Made by a program: the position numbers and the translations under genes. A stretch of 64,000 nucleotides of DNA from JABWCQ01 sp964587105. Its GTDB lineage: Bacteria > Electryoneota > RPQS01. The DNA is taken from the NCBI GenBank assembly GCA_964587105.1, contig CAZPKG010000012.1, positions 1 through 64,000 on the forward strand, given 5' to 3'. The number at the start of each line of letters is the position of its first letter. Position 1 is the first letter of the stretch. A model generated the notes under the pieces. It did no database searches, was not told where the DNA came from, and was given only the letters and a program-made list of their open reading frames with translations. Shown in pieces: positions 34,466-43,299 of the stretch.

Positions 34466-37400
34466 ATGACAATAACCGAATTAGCAATAAAGCGGCCAAG
34501 CGCCGTTGCCATGTTCTTCTTGGCCATTGCGGTACTTGGCATCATGCTGTATCAGCGGCTGCCCGTTGACCTTCTGCCTACGATGAATTGGCCGATGGTC
34601 ACGATCGTCACGACGTGGCCTGGCGCCGGACCTAAAGAAGTTGAAACGATGGTCTCGCGTCCAATTGAGGACGCGGTGGTGTCGCTCAACAAATTAAAGC
34701 ACATTCGCTCCGTCAATCGCGAAAACGTGTCCATCGTGATGCTCGAATTTGATATGTCGGCAAATTCGGACATAGTCTTGCAGGAAACTCAGCGCACAGT
34801 TACGACGATTCGCTCGTTGCTTCCCGACGACGCCGAAGAGCCGCAAATCATCAAGGCCGACATGGGTGCACTGCCGATCCTTCGTCTCGCAGTGTCGAGT
34901 GAGATGTCACAGCCTGATCTGTTTACGTTCGTAGATCAATACGTCCGCCCGCGACTCGAACAAGTCGACGGCGTGGGGCAAGTAGTCATCACGGGCGCGG
35001 CTAAGCGCGAAATTCAAGTTGAAGTTGATCCCGACAGGTTGGCGACACATGGGTTGTCTCTTGCGCAAGTTAACCAAGTATTGGCCGCAGACAACCTTGA
35101 CGTGCCTGCCGGCAAGCTCTTTACATCTTCGCAGGACTACACCGTTCGACTTGCGGGCAAGTACGAGACGTTGTCCGAAATTGAGATGACGCGAGTTCCG
35201 CTTGCGGACGGCTCGGCCATTTACTTGCGCGATATTGCTCAGGTGACCGATACAATTAAGTCCGATCGCTCGCTAACGCGACTCGATCAAGTGTCGGCTC
35301 TTGGCATCCAAATCGTCAAGCAGTCGCAAGCCAATAGCGTCCGCACGTCCGAGCGCGTTCGCAAAGTGCTCGACAAGGTGGAAGCGGAGTATGGCTCGTT
35401 GGTTAACGTCGAGGTCGCGCAGGATATCACGATCTTTAATCGTAATTCAATCAACGAAGTGCAGCGCAATATCGGCGAAGCGTTGATCACGGTTGCACTT
35501 GTCCTGCTTGTATTCCTTCACTCGATGCGTAACTCGCTGATCGTGCTGATCGCGATTCCGATTTCGATTGTCTCAACCTTTATTACCATGAAGGTGATGG
35601 ACTTTTCAATCAACTTGATGACCATGATGTCGCTCGGCATGGTGATCGGTGTACTGGTTGATGACTCCATTGTGGTGTTGGAAAATATTCATCAGTGGAT
35701 GAAACGCGGCGTGACTCCCAAAGAGGCCGCGATCAAGGGTCGAAACGAAATCGGACTTGCGGCCGTGTCAATCACGCTCGTGGATGTTGTAACCTTCTTG
35801 CCAATCGCATTTGTCGAAGGATTGGTTGGCAATATTTTCCGAGAATTCTCGTTGGTATTTGTCACCGCGCTTGTCATGTCGTTGCTGGTTTCGTTCACGA
35901 TCACGCCGCTGCTTGCAAGTAGGTTGAACAACGCTGAGAATATTCATGGTGAAAAGTGGATGCGCGGCTTCGCGCGGAAATTTGAAACCTGGTTTACAGG
36001 ATTGGAAGAAAAGTACCGCAATTTGTTGCGCTGGTCGCTCCGCCGCAGAGTGTTAGTAATTGCAATTGCCACGATCATGGTAATTGGCTCAATCGCGCTT
36101 GTTCCGATGGGATTCATTGGCAGCGATTTCGTACCTCCGACCGATCGCGGTGAGTTTGCGATTGCCACGAAAATGCCGCTTGGTACGACGCTTGAAGAGA
36201 ACAGCGCCGTCATGGCGCGCATCGAGAACTATCTCGCATCGCATCCTGAAGTTTCAGATATTCTTAGCACAATCGGTTTGCAGGAGACGGAGTGGGGTAT
36301 CAATGAGAACTCGCGCGTCGGCAATATTCAAGTTCGCTTAGTCCCGCGCGACGACCGGAAACAGCCGACGAGCGCGACACAAGACGAAATTGTCAAGTAT
36401 TGCAAGGACATTCCCGGTTTGGAAATACGAGTAAGCGACATCGGAATATTCGGCACCGCGAACGCGGCGCCGATTCAATACGAAGTGCGTGGTCAAAACC
36501 TCGACAGCGTTCAAGTTGCCGCAGACTATGCAATGGCATTATTGCGCCAGATTCCCGGCGCCCGCGACGTTCAGACGAGCTACGAACTCGGCGCACCCGA
36601 ATTGCAGATTCACGTTGATCGCGACCGCGCCGCAGCAAGCTTGCTTACTCCCGGTCAAGTAGCAATGGCCATCCGCAGTGCGGTAAACGGCAACGTAATT
36701 TCAAAGTTCAGTACCGGCGAACTGGAAGTTGACATTCGGTCAATATTGACGCCGGAGTATCGAACCGATCCGACACGCATTACTGAGATTAAAATCATGA
36801 ATGCCGCAGGGCAAATGATCCGCTTGGGTGAAGTTGCACACCTCGATCGCACCTCCGGTCCGTCGTCAATCACTCGCAAGGATCGCGAGCGCTTGGTGAC
36901 GGTGTCAGCAAACGTTGTAGGTCGCTCGCTCGGGGCGGTGCAAGGTGATTTCGATCTCGAAATGGCCAAGTACACTCCGCCGCAAGGGGTTGGCTTTTTT
37001 GCCTATGGCGACGTAGAAAACATGCGCACAATGATGACGGACATGCTGCAGGCGATTTTGTTGTCCATTCTGTTCGTGTATATGGTGTTAGTTGTTCTCT
37101 ACGAAAGCTATATCTATCCGTTCGTGGTTATGTTCTCCGTGCCGGTTGCAATCGTCGGGGCGCTAATCGGACTTGCGATTACCGGCTACACACTATCAAT
37201 GTTCTCGATGATTGGCTTATTGATATTGATGGGGCTCGTGACAAAGAACGGAATTCTGATCGTCGATTTCACAAATCAGGAACGCGCGCGTGGAAAATCT
37301 GTTGTTGACGCGCTTCTGGAGGCCGGGCCGCGTCGTCTCCGCCCGATTTTAATGACTACGATGACGATGGTGGTTGGTATGCTTCCGCTCGCCCTTGCAC

Positions 37401-37588
37401 TTGGCGAAGGTTCGGAAATGCGCGCCGGTATGGGCGTCGTCATTATCGGAGGGCTACTATCGTCATTGTTACTCTCACTCGTACTTGTGCCCGTCATGTA
37501 CACACTGCTCGGTAGATTTAGCAAGAAAGAGTGGAACGAGGAGGAGGCAAAAACAACCGACCTAAAACCTGCTCCCGCCTTGAGCTGA
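34466..37588 (+). CDS. RND-family efflux permease (AcrB/MdtB type)
   Basis: A 1040-residue inner-membrane pump of the hydrophobe/amphiphile RND family, with 12 predicted membrane helices in the usual 1+5 and 1+5 pattern and two large periplasmic loops. The start MTITELAIKRPSAVAMFFL and GMVIGVLVDDSIVVLENI, with the Asp pair used for proton relay in helix 4, are typical; LMGLVTKNGILIVDF marks helix 10. It runs on the proton gradient and exports drugs, detergents or metabolites through the adaptor and channel encoded upstream. It is the last gene of the TetR operon. Confidence 0.95.
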   Translation: MTITELAIKRPSAVAMFFLAIAVLGIMLYQRLPVDLLPTMNWPMVTIVTTWPGAGPKEVETMVSRPIEDAVVSLNKLKHIRSVNRENVSIVMLEFDMSANSDIVLQETQRTVTTIRSLLPDDAEEPQIIKADMGALPILRLAVSSEMSQPDLFTFVDQYVRPRLEQVDGVGQVVITGAAKREIQVEVDPDRLATHGLSLAQVNQVLAADNLDVPAGKLFTSSQDYTVRLAGKYETLSEIEMTRVPLADGSAIYLRDIAQVTDTIKSDRSLTRLDQVSALGIQIVKQSQANSVRTSERVRKVLDKVEAEYGSLVNVEVAQDITIFNRNSINEVQRNIGEALITVALVLLVFLHSMRNSLIVLIAIPISIVSTFITMKVMDFSINLMTMMSLGMVIGVLVDDSIVVLENIHQWMKRGVTPKEAAIKGRNEIGLAAVSITLVDVVTFLPIAFVEGLVGNIFREFSLVFVTALVMSLLVSFTITPLLASRLNNAENIHGEKWMRGFARKFETWFTGLEEKYRNLLRWSLRRRVLVIAIATIMVIGSIALVPMGFIGSDFVPPTDRGEFAIATKMPLGTTLEENSAVMARIENYLASHPEVSDILSTIGLQETEWGINENSRVGNIQVRLVPRDDRKQPTSATQDEIVKYCKDIPGLEIRVSDIGIFGTANAAPIQYEVRGQNLDSVQVAADYAMALLRQIPGARDVQTSYELGAPELQIHVDRDRAAASLLTPGQVAMAIRSAVNGNVISKFSTGELEVDIRSILTPEYRTDPTRITEIKIMNAAGQMIRLGEVAHLDRTSGPSSITRKDRERLVTVSANVVGRSLGAVQGDFDLEMAKYTPPQGVGFFAYGDVENMRTMMTDMLQAILLSILFVYMVLVVLYESYIYPFVVMFSVPVAIVGALIGLAITGYTLSMFSMIGLLILMGLVTKNGILIVDFTNQERARGKSVVDALLEAGPRRLRPILMTTMTMVVGMLPLALALGEGSEMRAGMGVVIIGGLLSSLLLSLVLVPVMYTLLGRFSKKEWNEEEAKTTDLKPAPALS

Positions 37589-37623
37589 GCACGACCCTGA
37601 TCGTGTTTGGTTTGAAATAAAGA

Positions 37624-37651
37624 AGGGGTCCGCAGAAACGCGGACCCCTTT
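37624..37651. terminator. Bidirectional terminator between efflux operon and response regulator
   Basis: A 10-bp stem (AGGGGTCCGC / GCGGACCCCT) with a six-base loop and TT after it; the other strand has CTTCTTTATTT. It serves the two convergent transcription units. Confidence 0.88.
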
Positions 37652-37669
37652 GATTTTGCCTCGGTTAGG

Positions 37670-39064
37670 CTATTCTTGCTTATCGTCGTTTTTCATCAAC
37701 CCTACGGCATTCAGAATTCGATAGACTGTTTTCCTGTCCACTCCAGCGCGTTGCGCAACCCGGCTGATATTTCCTTCTTCCTCACTCATTAACTGTGAAA
37801 AGTACTCGATCTGAAATTGGTCGAGCAGTTTCGACTTTGCATTCTCGTAGGTTTCAACAGACTCAATCTGAACTTTTCGCTTTGCAGCTTTCTGCAAATG
37901 CGCAGGAAGATCTTCTTCGCGAATTACCGACTTGGCCGCCAAGGAAACAGCTCGCTCAATTACGTTTCGCAATTCACGCACGTTTCCGGGCCATGTGTAG
38001 CCTTGTAGTTTTTCAGTTACCTGCGGTGTGAAACCGTCTATACTTCGTCCGTAGGAAGCGGTAATCTCTTTCAGAAAATGCTGCGCCAATGCCAGAATGT
38101 CGTCGGGCCGCTTGCGCAACGGCGGAATATTAAGCGTTACGACCGCCACTCGGAAAAACAAGTCTTCCCGGAAGTGCTTGGATCTCACGGCTTCCTCTGG
38201 GTCGCGGTTCGTGGCCGAGATAATTCTTACGTCAATCGGCAATTCGCGATTGCCGCCGACTCGCCGAACGGATCGTTCTTGAATTACGCGCAACAACTTC
38301 GATTGCATCGCCGGGTCCATCTCGGTAATCTCGTCGAAGAAAAAAGTCCCGCCTTGCGCCTCTTCCAAAAGTCCCTTTCGCATCGTGGACGCCCCCGTAA
38401 ACGCCCCTTTCTCATGTCCGAAAAGTTCGCTTTCAATCAAATTAGCGGGCAACGCTCCGCAGTTGACGGCTAAGAACTGCTTCCCGCTACGTCTGCTCGC
38501 ATTATGAAGCGCGCGCGCCAACACTTCCTTGCCGGTTCCTGACTCTCCTTGAATGAACACGCTCGCATCCGTATCGGCAACTCGCGCGGCCATTGCCATA
38601 AGCTCCTTCATTGCAGGATCAACCGCGATTACCGAGGAATTTACCTTCTGCTGCGCCAATTCATGCCGGAGTTGTTGATTCTCGATGACCAGCGAGCGTT
38701 CCTTCAGGGCACGAGTAACAACATGCACAAACTGGTCTTTGGCAAACGGTTTGACGATGTAATCCGTGGCTCCGTTCTTCATCGCATCAACTGCAGTTTC
38801 GATGGTCGCGTAAGCCGTCATCATCACAACTGGCAGATCGCTATGCGCCCACTTCACCTCACGCAAAAGCTCCATTCCGTCGCGTTGCGGAATCATCAGA
38901 TCCGTAATGAGCAGATCCGGATCGTATTCGGATAGAACTTTATCGAGATTCAATCCGTCCGTTTGCGTGCGCACGTCGAATCCCTCGCGAGTGAGCATCA
39001 TGCGGCAATTGTCAAGCAAATCGGGTTCATCGTCAATCACAAGAATGCGAGGCGTGTGTGTCAT
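37670..39064 (-). CDS. NtrC-family sigma-54-dependent response regulator
   Basis: A 464-residue activator with three domains. The receiver is at about 5-120 with phosphoacceptor Asp55 (LLITDLMIP) and acidic pair Asp11-Asp12. The AAA+ domain is at about 145-375: Walker A GESGTGKE, the sigma-54 contact loop GAFTGA (GHEKGAFTGAS) and Walker B GTFFFDEI. The Fis-type HTH is at about 420-462 (NISRVAQRAGVDRKTVYRIL). It works with the histidine kinase eight bases upstream. The divergent transcript on the other side of the kinase has a near-perfect -24/-12 promoter (40803-40816), the obvious candidate target. Confidence 0.95.
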   Translation of the reverse strand: MTHTPRILVIDDEPDLLDNCRMMLTREGFDVRTQTDGLNLDKVLSEYDPDLLITDLMIPQRDGMELLREVKWAHSDLPVVMMTAYATIETAVDAMKNGATDYIVKPFAKDQFVHVVTRALKERSLVIENQQLRHELAQQKVNSSVIAVDPAMKELMAMAARVADTDASVFIQGESGTGKEVLARALHNASRRSGKQFLAVNCGALPANLIESELFGHEKGAFTGASTMRKGLLEEAQGGTFFFDEITEMDPAMQSKLLRVIQERSVRRVGGNRELPIDVRIISATNRDPEEAVRSKHFREDLFFRVAVVTLNIPPLRKRPDDILALAQHFLKEITASYGRSIDGFTPQVTEKLQGYTWPGNVRELRNVIERAVSLAAKSVIREEDLPAHLQKAAKRKVQIESVETYENAKSKLLDQFQIEYFSQLMSEEEGNISRVAQRAGVDRKTVYRILNAVGLMKNDDKQE

Positions 39065-39072
39065 AGAGAAAC

Positions 39073-40554
39073 CTAAACTTCAGATGCCGGAAAGTTCAAT
39101 GTAAATGTCGTGCCGTGATCCGGTGCGCTGGCAACCATGATTGTTGCGCCGTGATCTTCAATGATTCGATAGGAAATCGCCAAGCCCAATCCCGTTCCCA
39201 CGCCTACGTCTTTCGTAGTGAAGAACGGATCATAGATGCGCGTGAGATTTTCAGGATTTATTCCGGAACCGGAGTCTTCGACGCGAACCTGCACGCGCGA
39301 GTCAACTTTCGTGGCAAAAAGAGTAATCTTGCCTCCGCGCGGCGTGGCGTCCATCGCGTTGATAATCAGGTTTATGAAAACCTGCTCAAGCTCGGTGACT
39401 TCACCTAATATTGTCGGGAGATTTGGCGCGACTTCTGCAGACAGCGATATGCCTCGTTTCTCGGCCTCTTTGCGGACGAGCAGCACGATGCCATGCAGCA
39501 ACTGATCAACGTTAAGCGGCGCTTTTTTGCCGGAAGATTTGCGGGCGAACGACAGCAGTTTGCTTACGATCTTTGATATTCTGTCCGTTTGTCTGTGCAT
39601 CATTGTCAGATGCTCAGGCATGTCATCAATTTTCTTGTTCGCCTTAATATCGTCAATCAGTAGTTCGAGCCGGTTCTTGATAATGCCGACGGGGTTGTTG
39701 ATTTCATGCGCGACTCCCGCAGCGAGCTGTCCAGTTGCTGACATCTTTTCCATCTGCACAAGTCCTGCTTGCGCGTCTCGCAACTCCTGCGTCCGCTGTT
39801 GAACGATGTGTTCAAGATTCTCGTTTTGCTTTTGTATCTGATCCGCCAACGCAATTCGCTCGTGGTATTCGGCGATAATAGCCTTGTCCGCGCGAATAGC
39901 GATCACCCACACAACGAAGAACAGCGCGAGTCCCGTTAGCAGCGTGCTGATGAGAATCATGAGCCTAAGCTGTTCAACTTTGTGGTACGTCTCCGCAACG
40001 TTCATCAGAATTTCGAAGGCGAATCTCGATTGCCCGCCATCCGCCGTGCGAAATCCGACCGGCACAAACGCAATCATGTGATCAGTCTCGCCGCTCGCGG
40101 AATCCATATGTGCGGGAGTTTGTTCACGCACAAGGTATGAACTCGTCTTCCCGGCCAGCGCTGACAGAAGCAGCGAATTGGTTGGATCCTTTTGGCCCTC
40201 TCGAACAGAGTCGGTCGAGAATACTATTTCATAGTTCTTATCATAGATACTGATGCGCTCGACCTTAAACCCGCTGACAAAAGTCTGCACAATTCCAGTC
40301 AGCTCATGGTGTGCGAGCGGATGGTCAAATGGGAAAGTATCAAACGTCATCTGCCACGGCTCAAGATAAAACTTATCAATCGAACGCGCGAGGTGGTTGA
40401 CGGCCGCCGTGCCGTATTGTTCAGCCACGGAGATCAGGTTCGCCTTGCCCAATTGATAGGCCACAACGCCTCCCGCCCCGACAATTAAGAGGTCAAGTAG
40501 CAGGAAGTTCAGAGCAAAAAAGCGGGTGAGCCGTGGGCGCAGTTTATCAAGCAC
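39073..40554 (-). CDS. Membrane sensor histidine kinase
   Basis: A 493-residue kinase. Membrane helices are at about 12-35 and 197-220, enclosing a periplasmic sensor domain of about 160 residues with no recognised ligand motif. A coiled coil (about 225-265) leads to the HisKA domain with phosphoacceptor His283 (AAGVAHEINNPVGIIKNRL) and an HATPase domain with N-box NLIINAMDATPRGG, G1 DSGSGI and G2 GTGLGLAI. It should sense an extracytoplasmic signal and phosphorylate the NtrC-type regulator next to it. Because the probable target operon encodes a copper-protein surface factor and a YceI protein, the signal may be redox, metal or envelope stress; this is an inference. Confidence 0.95.
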   Translation of the reverse strand: MLDKLRPRLTRFFALNFLLLDLLIVGAGGVVAYQLGKANLISVAEQYGTAAVNHLARSIDKFYLEPWQMTFDTFPFDHPLAHHELTGIVQTFVSGFKVERISIYDKNYEIVFSTDSVREGQKDPTNSLLLSALAGKTSSYLVREQTPAHMDSASGETDHMIAFVPVGFRTADGGQSRFAFEILMNVAETYHKVEQLRLMILISTLLTGLALFFVVWVIAIRADKAIIAEYHERIALADQIQKQNENLEHIVQQRTQELRDAQAGLVQMEKMSATGQLAAGVAHEINNPVGIIKNRLELLIDDIKANKKIDDMPEHLTMMHRQTDRISKIVSKLLSFARKSSGKKAPLNVDQLLHGIVLLVRKEAEKRGISLSAEVAPNLPTILGEVTELEQVFINLIINAMDATPRGGKITLFATKVDSRVQVRVEDSGSGINPENLTRIYDPFFTTKDVGVGTGLGLAISYRIIEDHGATIMVASAPDHGTTFTLNFPASEV

Positions 40555-40802
40555 AAGCGGTCAAAGTTAAGTTGTTAAAGATAAGAAAATAAAAGAAATG
40601 ACCGAGCATTATGGATTGTGGCACAAATGCCTCAGATGTAAATGCAGAAATGTTAAGAATATACAGATTTCTGTCCGTTCTGAGCCTCAAAAAATCGATC
40701 AAGGAACCGAGCCAAACTTCATACCATCCTCAATAAAACTTCAATATTTAAGTAAATAAAATATTAAACTTAACAAGAAAAAACGAGCAAAATATTCATG
40801 CT
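40555..40802. other. AT-rich intergenic region likely to hold activator sites
   Basis: This stretch lies between the divergent histidine kinase gene and the sigma-54 promoter. It has no gene. Enhancer sites for the NtrC-type regulator are expected about 80-200 bases upstream of the promoter. A small inverted repeat GGCA-CAAA-TGCC at 40620-40631 is one candidate half of such a site but is not convincing alone. Confidence 0.4.
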
Positions 40803-40817
40803 GGCACACCACTTGCC
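40802..40817 (+). promoter_or_regulatory. Sigma-54 promoter (-24/-12)
   Basis: TGGCACACCACTTGCC matches the consensus TGGCAC-N5-TTGC exactly. The GG (40803-40804) and GC (40815-40816) are 10 bases apart, as required. Transcription should begin near 40828 and run toward the cupredoxin gene at 40992. A sigma-54-dependent regulator is encoded just upstream on the other strand. Confidence 0.85.
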
Positions 40818-40828
40818 ATAAGCAAAGT

Positions 40829-40885
40829 GGGGACCGCAAGGACAAGCGCTACAGACAAGTTGAACTTCGGCTCTTTGCGGTCCCC
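40829..40885 (+). ncRNA. 5' leader stem-loop of the sigma-54 transcript
   Basis: The arms GGGGACCGCAA (40829-40839) and TTGCGGTCCCC (40875-40885) are perfect 11-base complements around a 35-base loop. The left arm begins at the predicted transcription start, so the mRNA would begin with this hairpin. No T run follows, so it is not a terminator. Likely roles are 5'-end protection, control of translation, or a small regulatory RNA. Confidence 0.65.
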
Positions 40886-40991
40886 CTCTCCCAAATTCAT
40901 CAGCGGGGCAGCTACAAAAGGTTATTTCCGGCGCGCCCTGCGTCCAAATTAAGCAAACTTTCAATACAAAATCAGTCAAGTGAGACCAAAA

Positions 40992-42488
40992 ATGCGATTC
41001 AAACTCCTTTGCACTGCCGTCATCGCCGCCACCTGGATTAGCACATCAGCATTTGCGGCGACTCACGTTGTATCCATTAGCAACTTTGCCTTCGCACCTT
41101 CCACACAGACAATCCAACCCGGCGACTCAGTGCGCTGGACCAACAACGATTCAGCACCGCACACTGTAACGGCCACCGATGGCTCTTTTGACAGTGGCTT
41201 TTTGGCGGTCGGAGCGTCGTTTAGCCACCTATTTGCGCAGTCGGGAACATTTGCGTATGTTTGTCTTTTCCATTCAAACATGTCGGCTGTCATCAATGTG
41301 GGAACAAGCGGTGGCGGTGATACTACAACTTGGACCGAGCTTACCAGCCCGACGAGCCTTCCGCTCAACGATGTTCGCTTTCTCAACGCCACGACGGGGT
41401 GGATTGCCGGAGACCAGGGTGTGCTCCGTACGACAAACGGTGGCGATTCTTGGCAGATTGCCGAAACGCCAGAAGATCTTGAGGCGGTCTTCTTCATCAA
41501 TGCGACCGAGGGCTGGGTTTGCGGCAATGATGGCTACATCGCGCATTCAACCAACGGTGGCCAATCGTGGACTCCGCAGACAAGCAATGCTCCGGACAAG
41601 CTTCGCGACATTTGGTTCACGGACTCACAAAACGGCTGGGCGTGTGGCAAAGACGGAATTCTGATTCACACGTCAAACGGCGGAACGACGTGGGAGCCTC
41701 AAGCCAGCCCTGCTCAGGACGATCTGCGCGGCATACATATGCTTGATAGCGAGCGCGGCTGGATGGTCGGCTCAGATGGCTTGATAATGTACACGAACAA
41801 TAGCGGCGCCGATTGGAACACGCAGCTCAGCGTACCCGGTGGGGAAGAGGACGAGTTTGAAGCGGTGATGGCGATGGATGAAAACACGGCGTGGGCCGCT
41901 GGCGGACAAGGCCGCATCTATCATACAACTAACGGCGGTCAATCGTGGGCTCCGCAAACGAGCGGTACGGGTGTCGCCTTGATGGACATCTTTTTCACGA
42001 ATCCGAATAATGGCTGGGTCTGCGGAGCGGGAGGGTTTCTCGCTAACGCGATGGACAACGGAGACATGTGGATGACGCAAGAACCGCCCGCAGTTGCGAC
42101 CTTCAACGCAATCTATTTTGTCAATGATACTTTGGGCTTCTTGGTTACCGGTGACGGTCGCATATTCCGCTATGAAACCGGCGAGATTATCAGTTCCACG
42201 CCGCATGAACATCAATCCGCCGTCTCGTCGTTCGAGCTGAAAGACAACTATCCGAACCCGTTCAATCCGGTCACGACAATTGAGTTCTCGCTGAGCAAGT
42301 CCGGTTACACTACGCTCACCATCTTCGATATCCTTGGTCAGCAAATCGCACAACCCGTGAACGGCAACTTGAACAGCGGCCTGCACCGCGTCGAATTTAG
42401 CGCGACCGCGTTGCCTTCCGGCGCATACTTCTATCAACTTGCCGGCGGCGGTCAGGTGGACACGCGCAAGATGGTCTTGTTGAAATAG
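40992..42488 (+). CDS. Cupredoxin / Ycf48-like repeat protein with type IX secretion sorting domain
   Basis: A 498-residue exported protein; ATG 40992 gives the signal peptide MRFKLLCTAVIAATWISTSA. Residues about 24-103 are a cupredoxin of the amicyanin/plastocyanin kind with the four type 1 copper ligands His57, Cys91, His94 and Met97 (SAPHT; YVCLFHSNM). Residues about 110-400 hold seven BNR/Ycf48-type beta-propeller repeats (TTNGGDSWQI, STNGGQSWTPQ, TSNGGTTWEPQ). The last 80 residues (DNYPNPFNPVTTIEFSLS ... SGAYFYQLAGG) are a type A sorting domain, which in FCB bacteria directs export by the type IX system to the cell surface. A copper electron carrier fixed at the surface fits the multihaem conduits in this window. 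The gene is driven by the sigma-54 promoter. Confidence 0.9.
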   Translation: MRFKLLCTAVIAATWISTSAFAATHVVSISNFAFAPSTQTIQPGDSVRWTNNDSAPHTVTATDGSFDSGFLAVGASFSHLFAQSGTFAYVCLFHSNMSAVINVGTSGGGDTTTWTELTSPTSLPLNDVRFLNATTGWIAGDQGVLRTTNGGDSWQIAETPEDLEAVFFINATEGWVCGNDGYIAHSTNGGQSWTPQTSNAPDKLRDIWFTDSQNGWACGKDGILIHTSNGGTTWEPQASPAQDDLRGIHMLDSERGWMVGSDGLIMYTNNSGADWNTQLSVPGGEEDEFEAVMAMDENTAWAAGGQGRIYHTTNGGQSWAPQTSGTGVALMDIFFTNPNNGWVCGAGGFLANAMDNGDMWMTQEPPAVATFNAIYFVNDTLGFLVTGDGRIFRYETGEIISSTPHEHQSAVSSFELKDNYPNPFNPVTTIEFSLSKSGYTTLTIFDILGQQIAQPVNGNLNSGLHRVEFSATALPSGAYFYQLAGGGQVDTRKMVLLK

Positions 42489-42524
42489 CGATAACGTGAT
42501 ATTATTCAATCCATAGGAACGCCC

Positions 42525-43094
42525 ATGCGATTAGCACTTATTACCCTCTTGACCGCTTGCGCAGCCAGTTATGCCGGCGAGATGTTTACGATTGTCCAGG
42601 GCGGTTCTGCAAACCACGTCTCATTCACAAGTGAAGCGCCGCTCGAAGAAATCGTCGGCAAGACCAATGTAGTCACGGGATTTGTCATGTTGCCAGACGG
42701 ATCAAACCAAGGCAGCGCCGAAATTCACGTTGATCTTGCATCGTTGGATACCGGAATGAGCTTGCGCAACAAGCACATGCGCGACAACCATCTCGAAACC
42801 TCGAAATTCCCGGAAGCGGTGTTTAAACTGACTTCGCTCGATATCCCCGGCGGAACTCTGGCCGACGGACAAAAAACCGCAGTCAACGTGTCAGGTACTC
42901 TAATGATGCACGGAGTGAGTCGAGACATCACACCGATTTCATGGCTGACGGTGAACGGCGATGAGTTAACGGTTGAAGCCAAGTTCAGCGTGAAATTACA
43001 GGACTTCAACATCACTCGGCCCGAGTTTCTGGTGATGAAGCTTGCCGAAGAGCAGCGCATTGACGTTAAACTTGTTGGGACACGCTCTAAATAG
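42525..43094 (+). CDS. YceI-family periplasmic lipocalin-like protein
   Basis: A 189-residue exported protein (signal MRLALITLLTACAASYA). The YceI pattern is clear: VSFTSEAPLEEIVGKT, then LDTGMSLRNKHMRDNHLETSKFPEAVFKLTSL (given by its ends), and GVSRDITPISW. YceI proteins fold as a beta-barrel that binds isoprenoid lipids such as quinones or polyisoprenoids. Some associate with cytochrome b561 or respiratory and stress functions. The gene follows the cupredoxin gene by 36 bases and stops before a terminator, so both belong to the sigma-54 transcript. It may carry a quinone-like ligand; not shown here. Confidence 0.93.
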   Translation: MRLALITLLTACAASYAGEMFTIVQGGSANHVSFTSEAPLEEIVGKTNVVTGFVMLPDGSNQGSAEIHVDLASLDTGMSLRNKHMRDNHLETSKFPEAVFKLTSLDIPGGTLADGQKTAVNVSGTLMMHGVSRDITPISWLTVNGDELTVEAKFSVKLQDFNITRPEFLVMKLAEEQRIDVKLVGTRSK

Positions 43095-43108
43095 CAATTG
43101 ATTACACC

Positions 43109-43138
43109 GAACCGCGACCAAACGTCGCGGTTCATTTT
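43109..43138 (+). terminator. Rho-independent terminator after the YceI gene
   Basis: A 10-bp perfect stem (GAACCGCGAC / GTCGCGGTTC) with a five-base loop, then ATTTT. It closes the sigma-54 transcript. Confidence 0.85.
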
Positions 43139-43286
43139 GTCGGCAACTTCATCGTTCTTTCACATATTGCTCGGAATTCAGCCCCATTTACCTGAAATCG
43201 AGCCGGTGAATTAAACCTCGCCTACCGGTCATGCGTCCAACAAGCGTAATAAGTTTGGGTCCCGGCCTCCACTTAACCCGCATTTC

Positions 43287-43293
43287 AGGAGGA
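43287..43293 (+). promoter_or_regulatory. Strong ribosome binding site before ATG 43300
   Basis: AGGAGGA, six bases before the ATG. It fixes the start of the VIT/VWA protein at 43300 rather than the longer frame opening at 43231. Confidence 0.8.
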
Positions 43294-43299
43294 CACATC

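Noticed and set aside
40619..40634. Second TGGCAC element as a further sigma-54 promoter
   Set aside because: The -12 half reads CCTC instead of TTGC, so it does not meet the consensus.
41772..42509. 245-codon antisense frame over the cupredoxin gene
   Set aside because: The sense strand encodes clear cupredoxin, Ycf48 and sorting domains; the antisense product has no recognisable domain.
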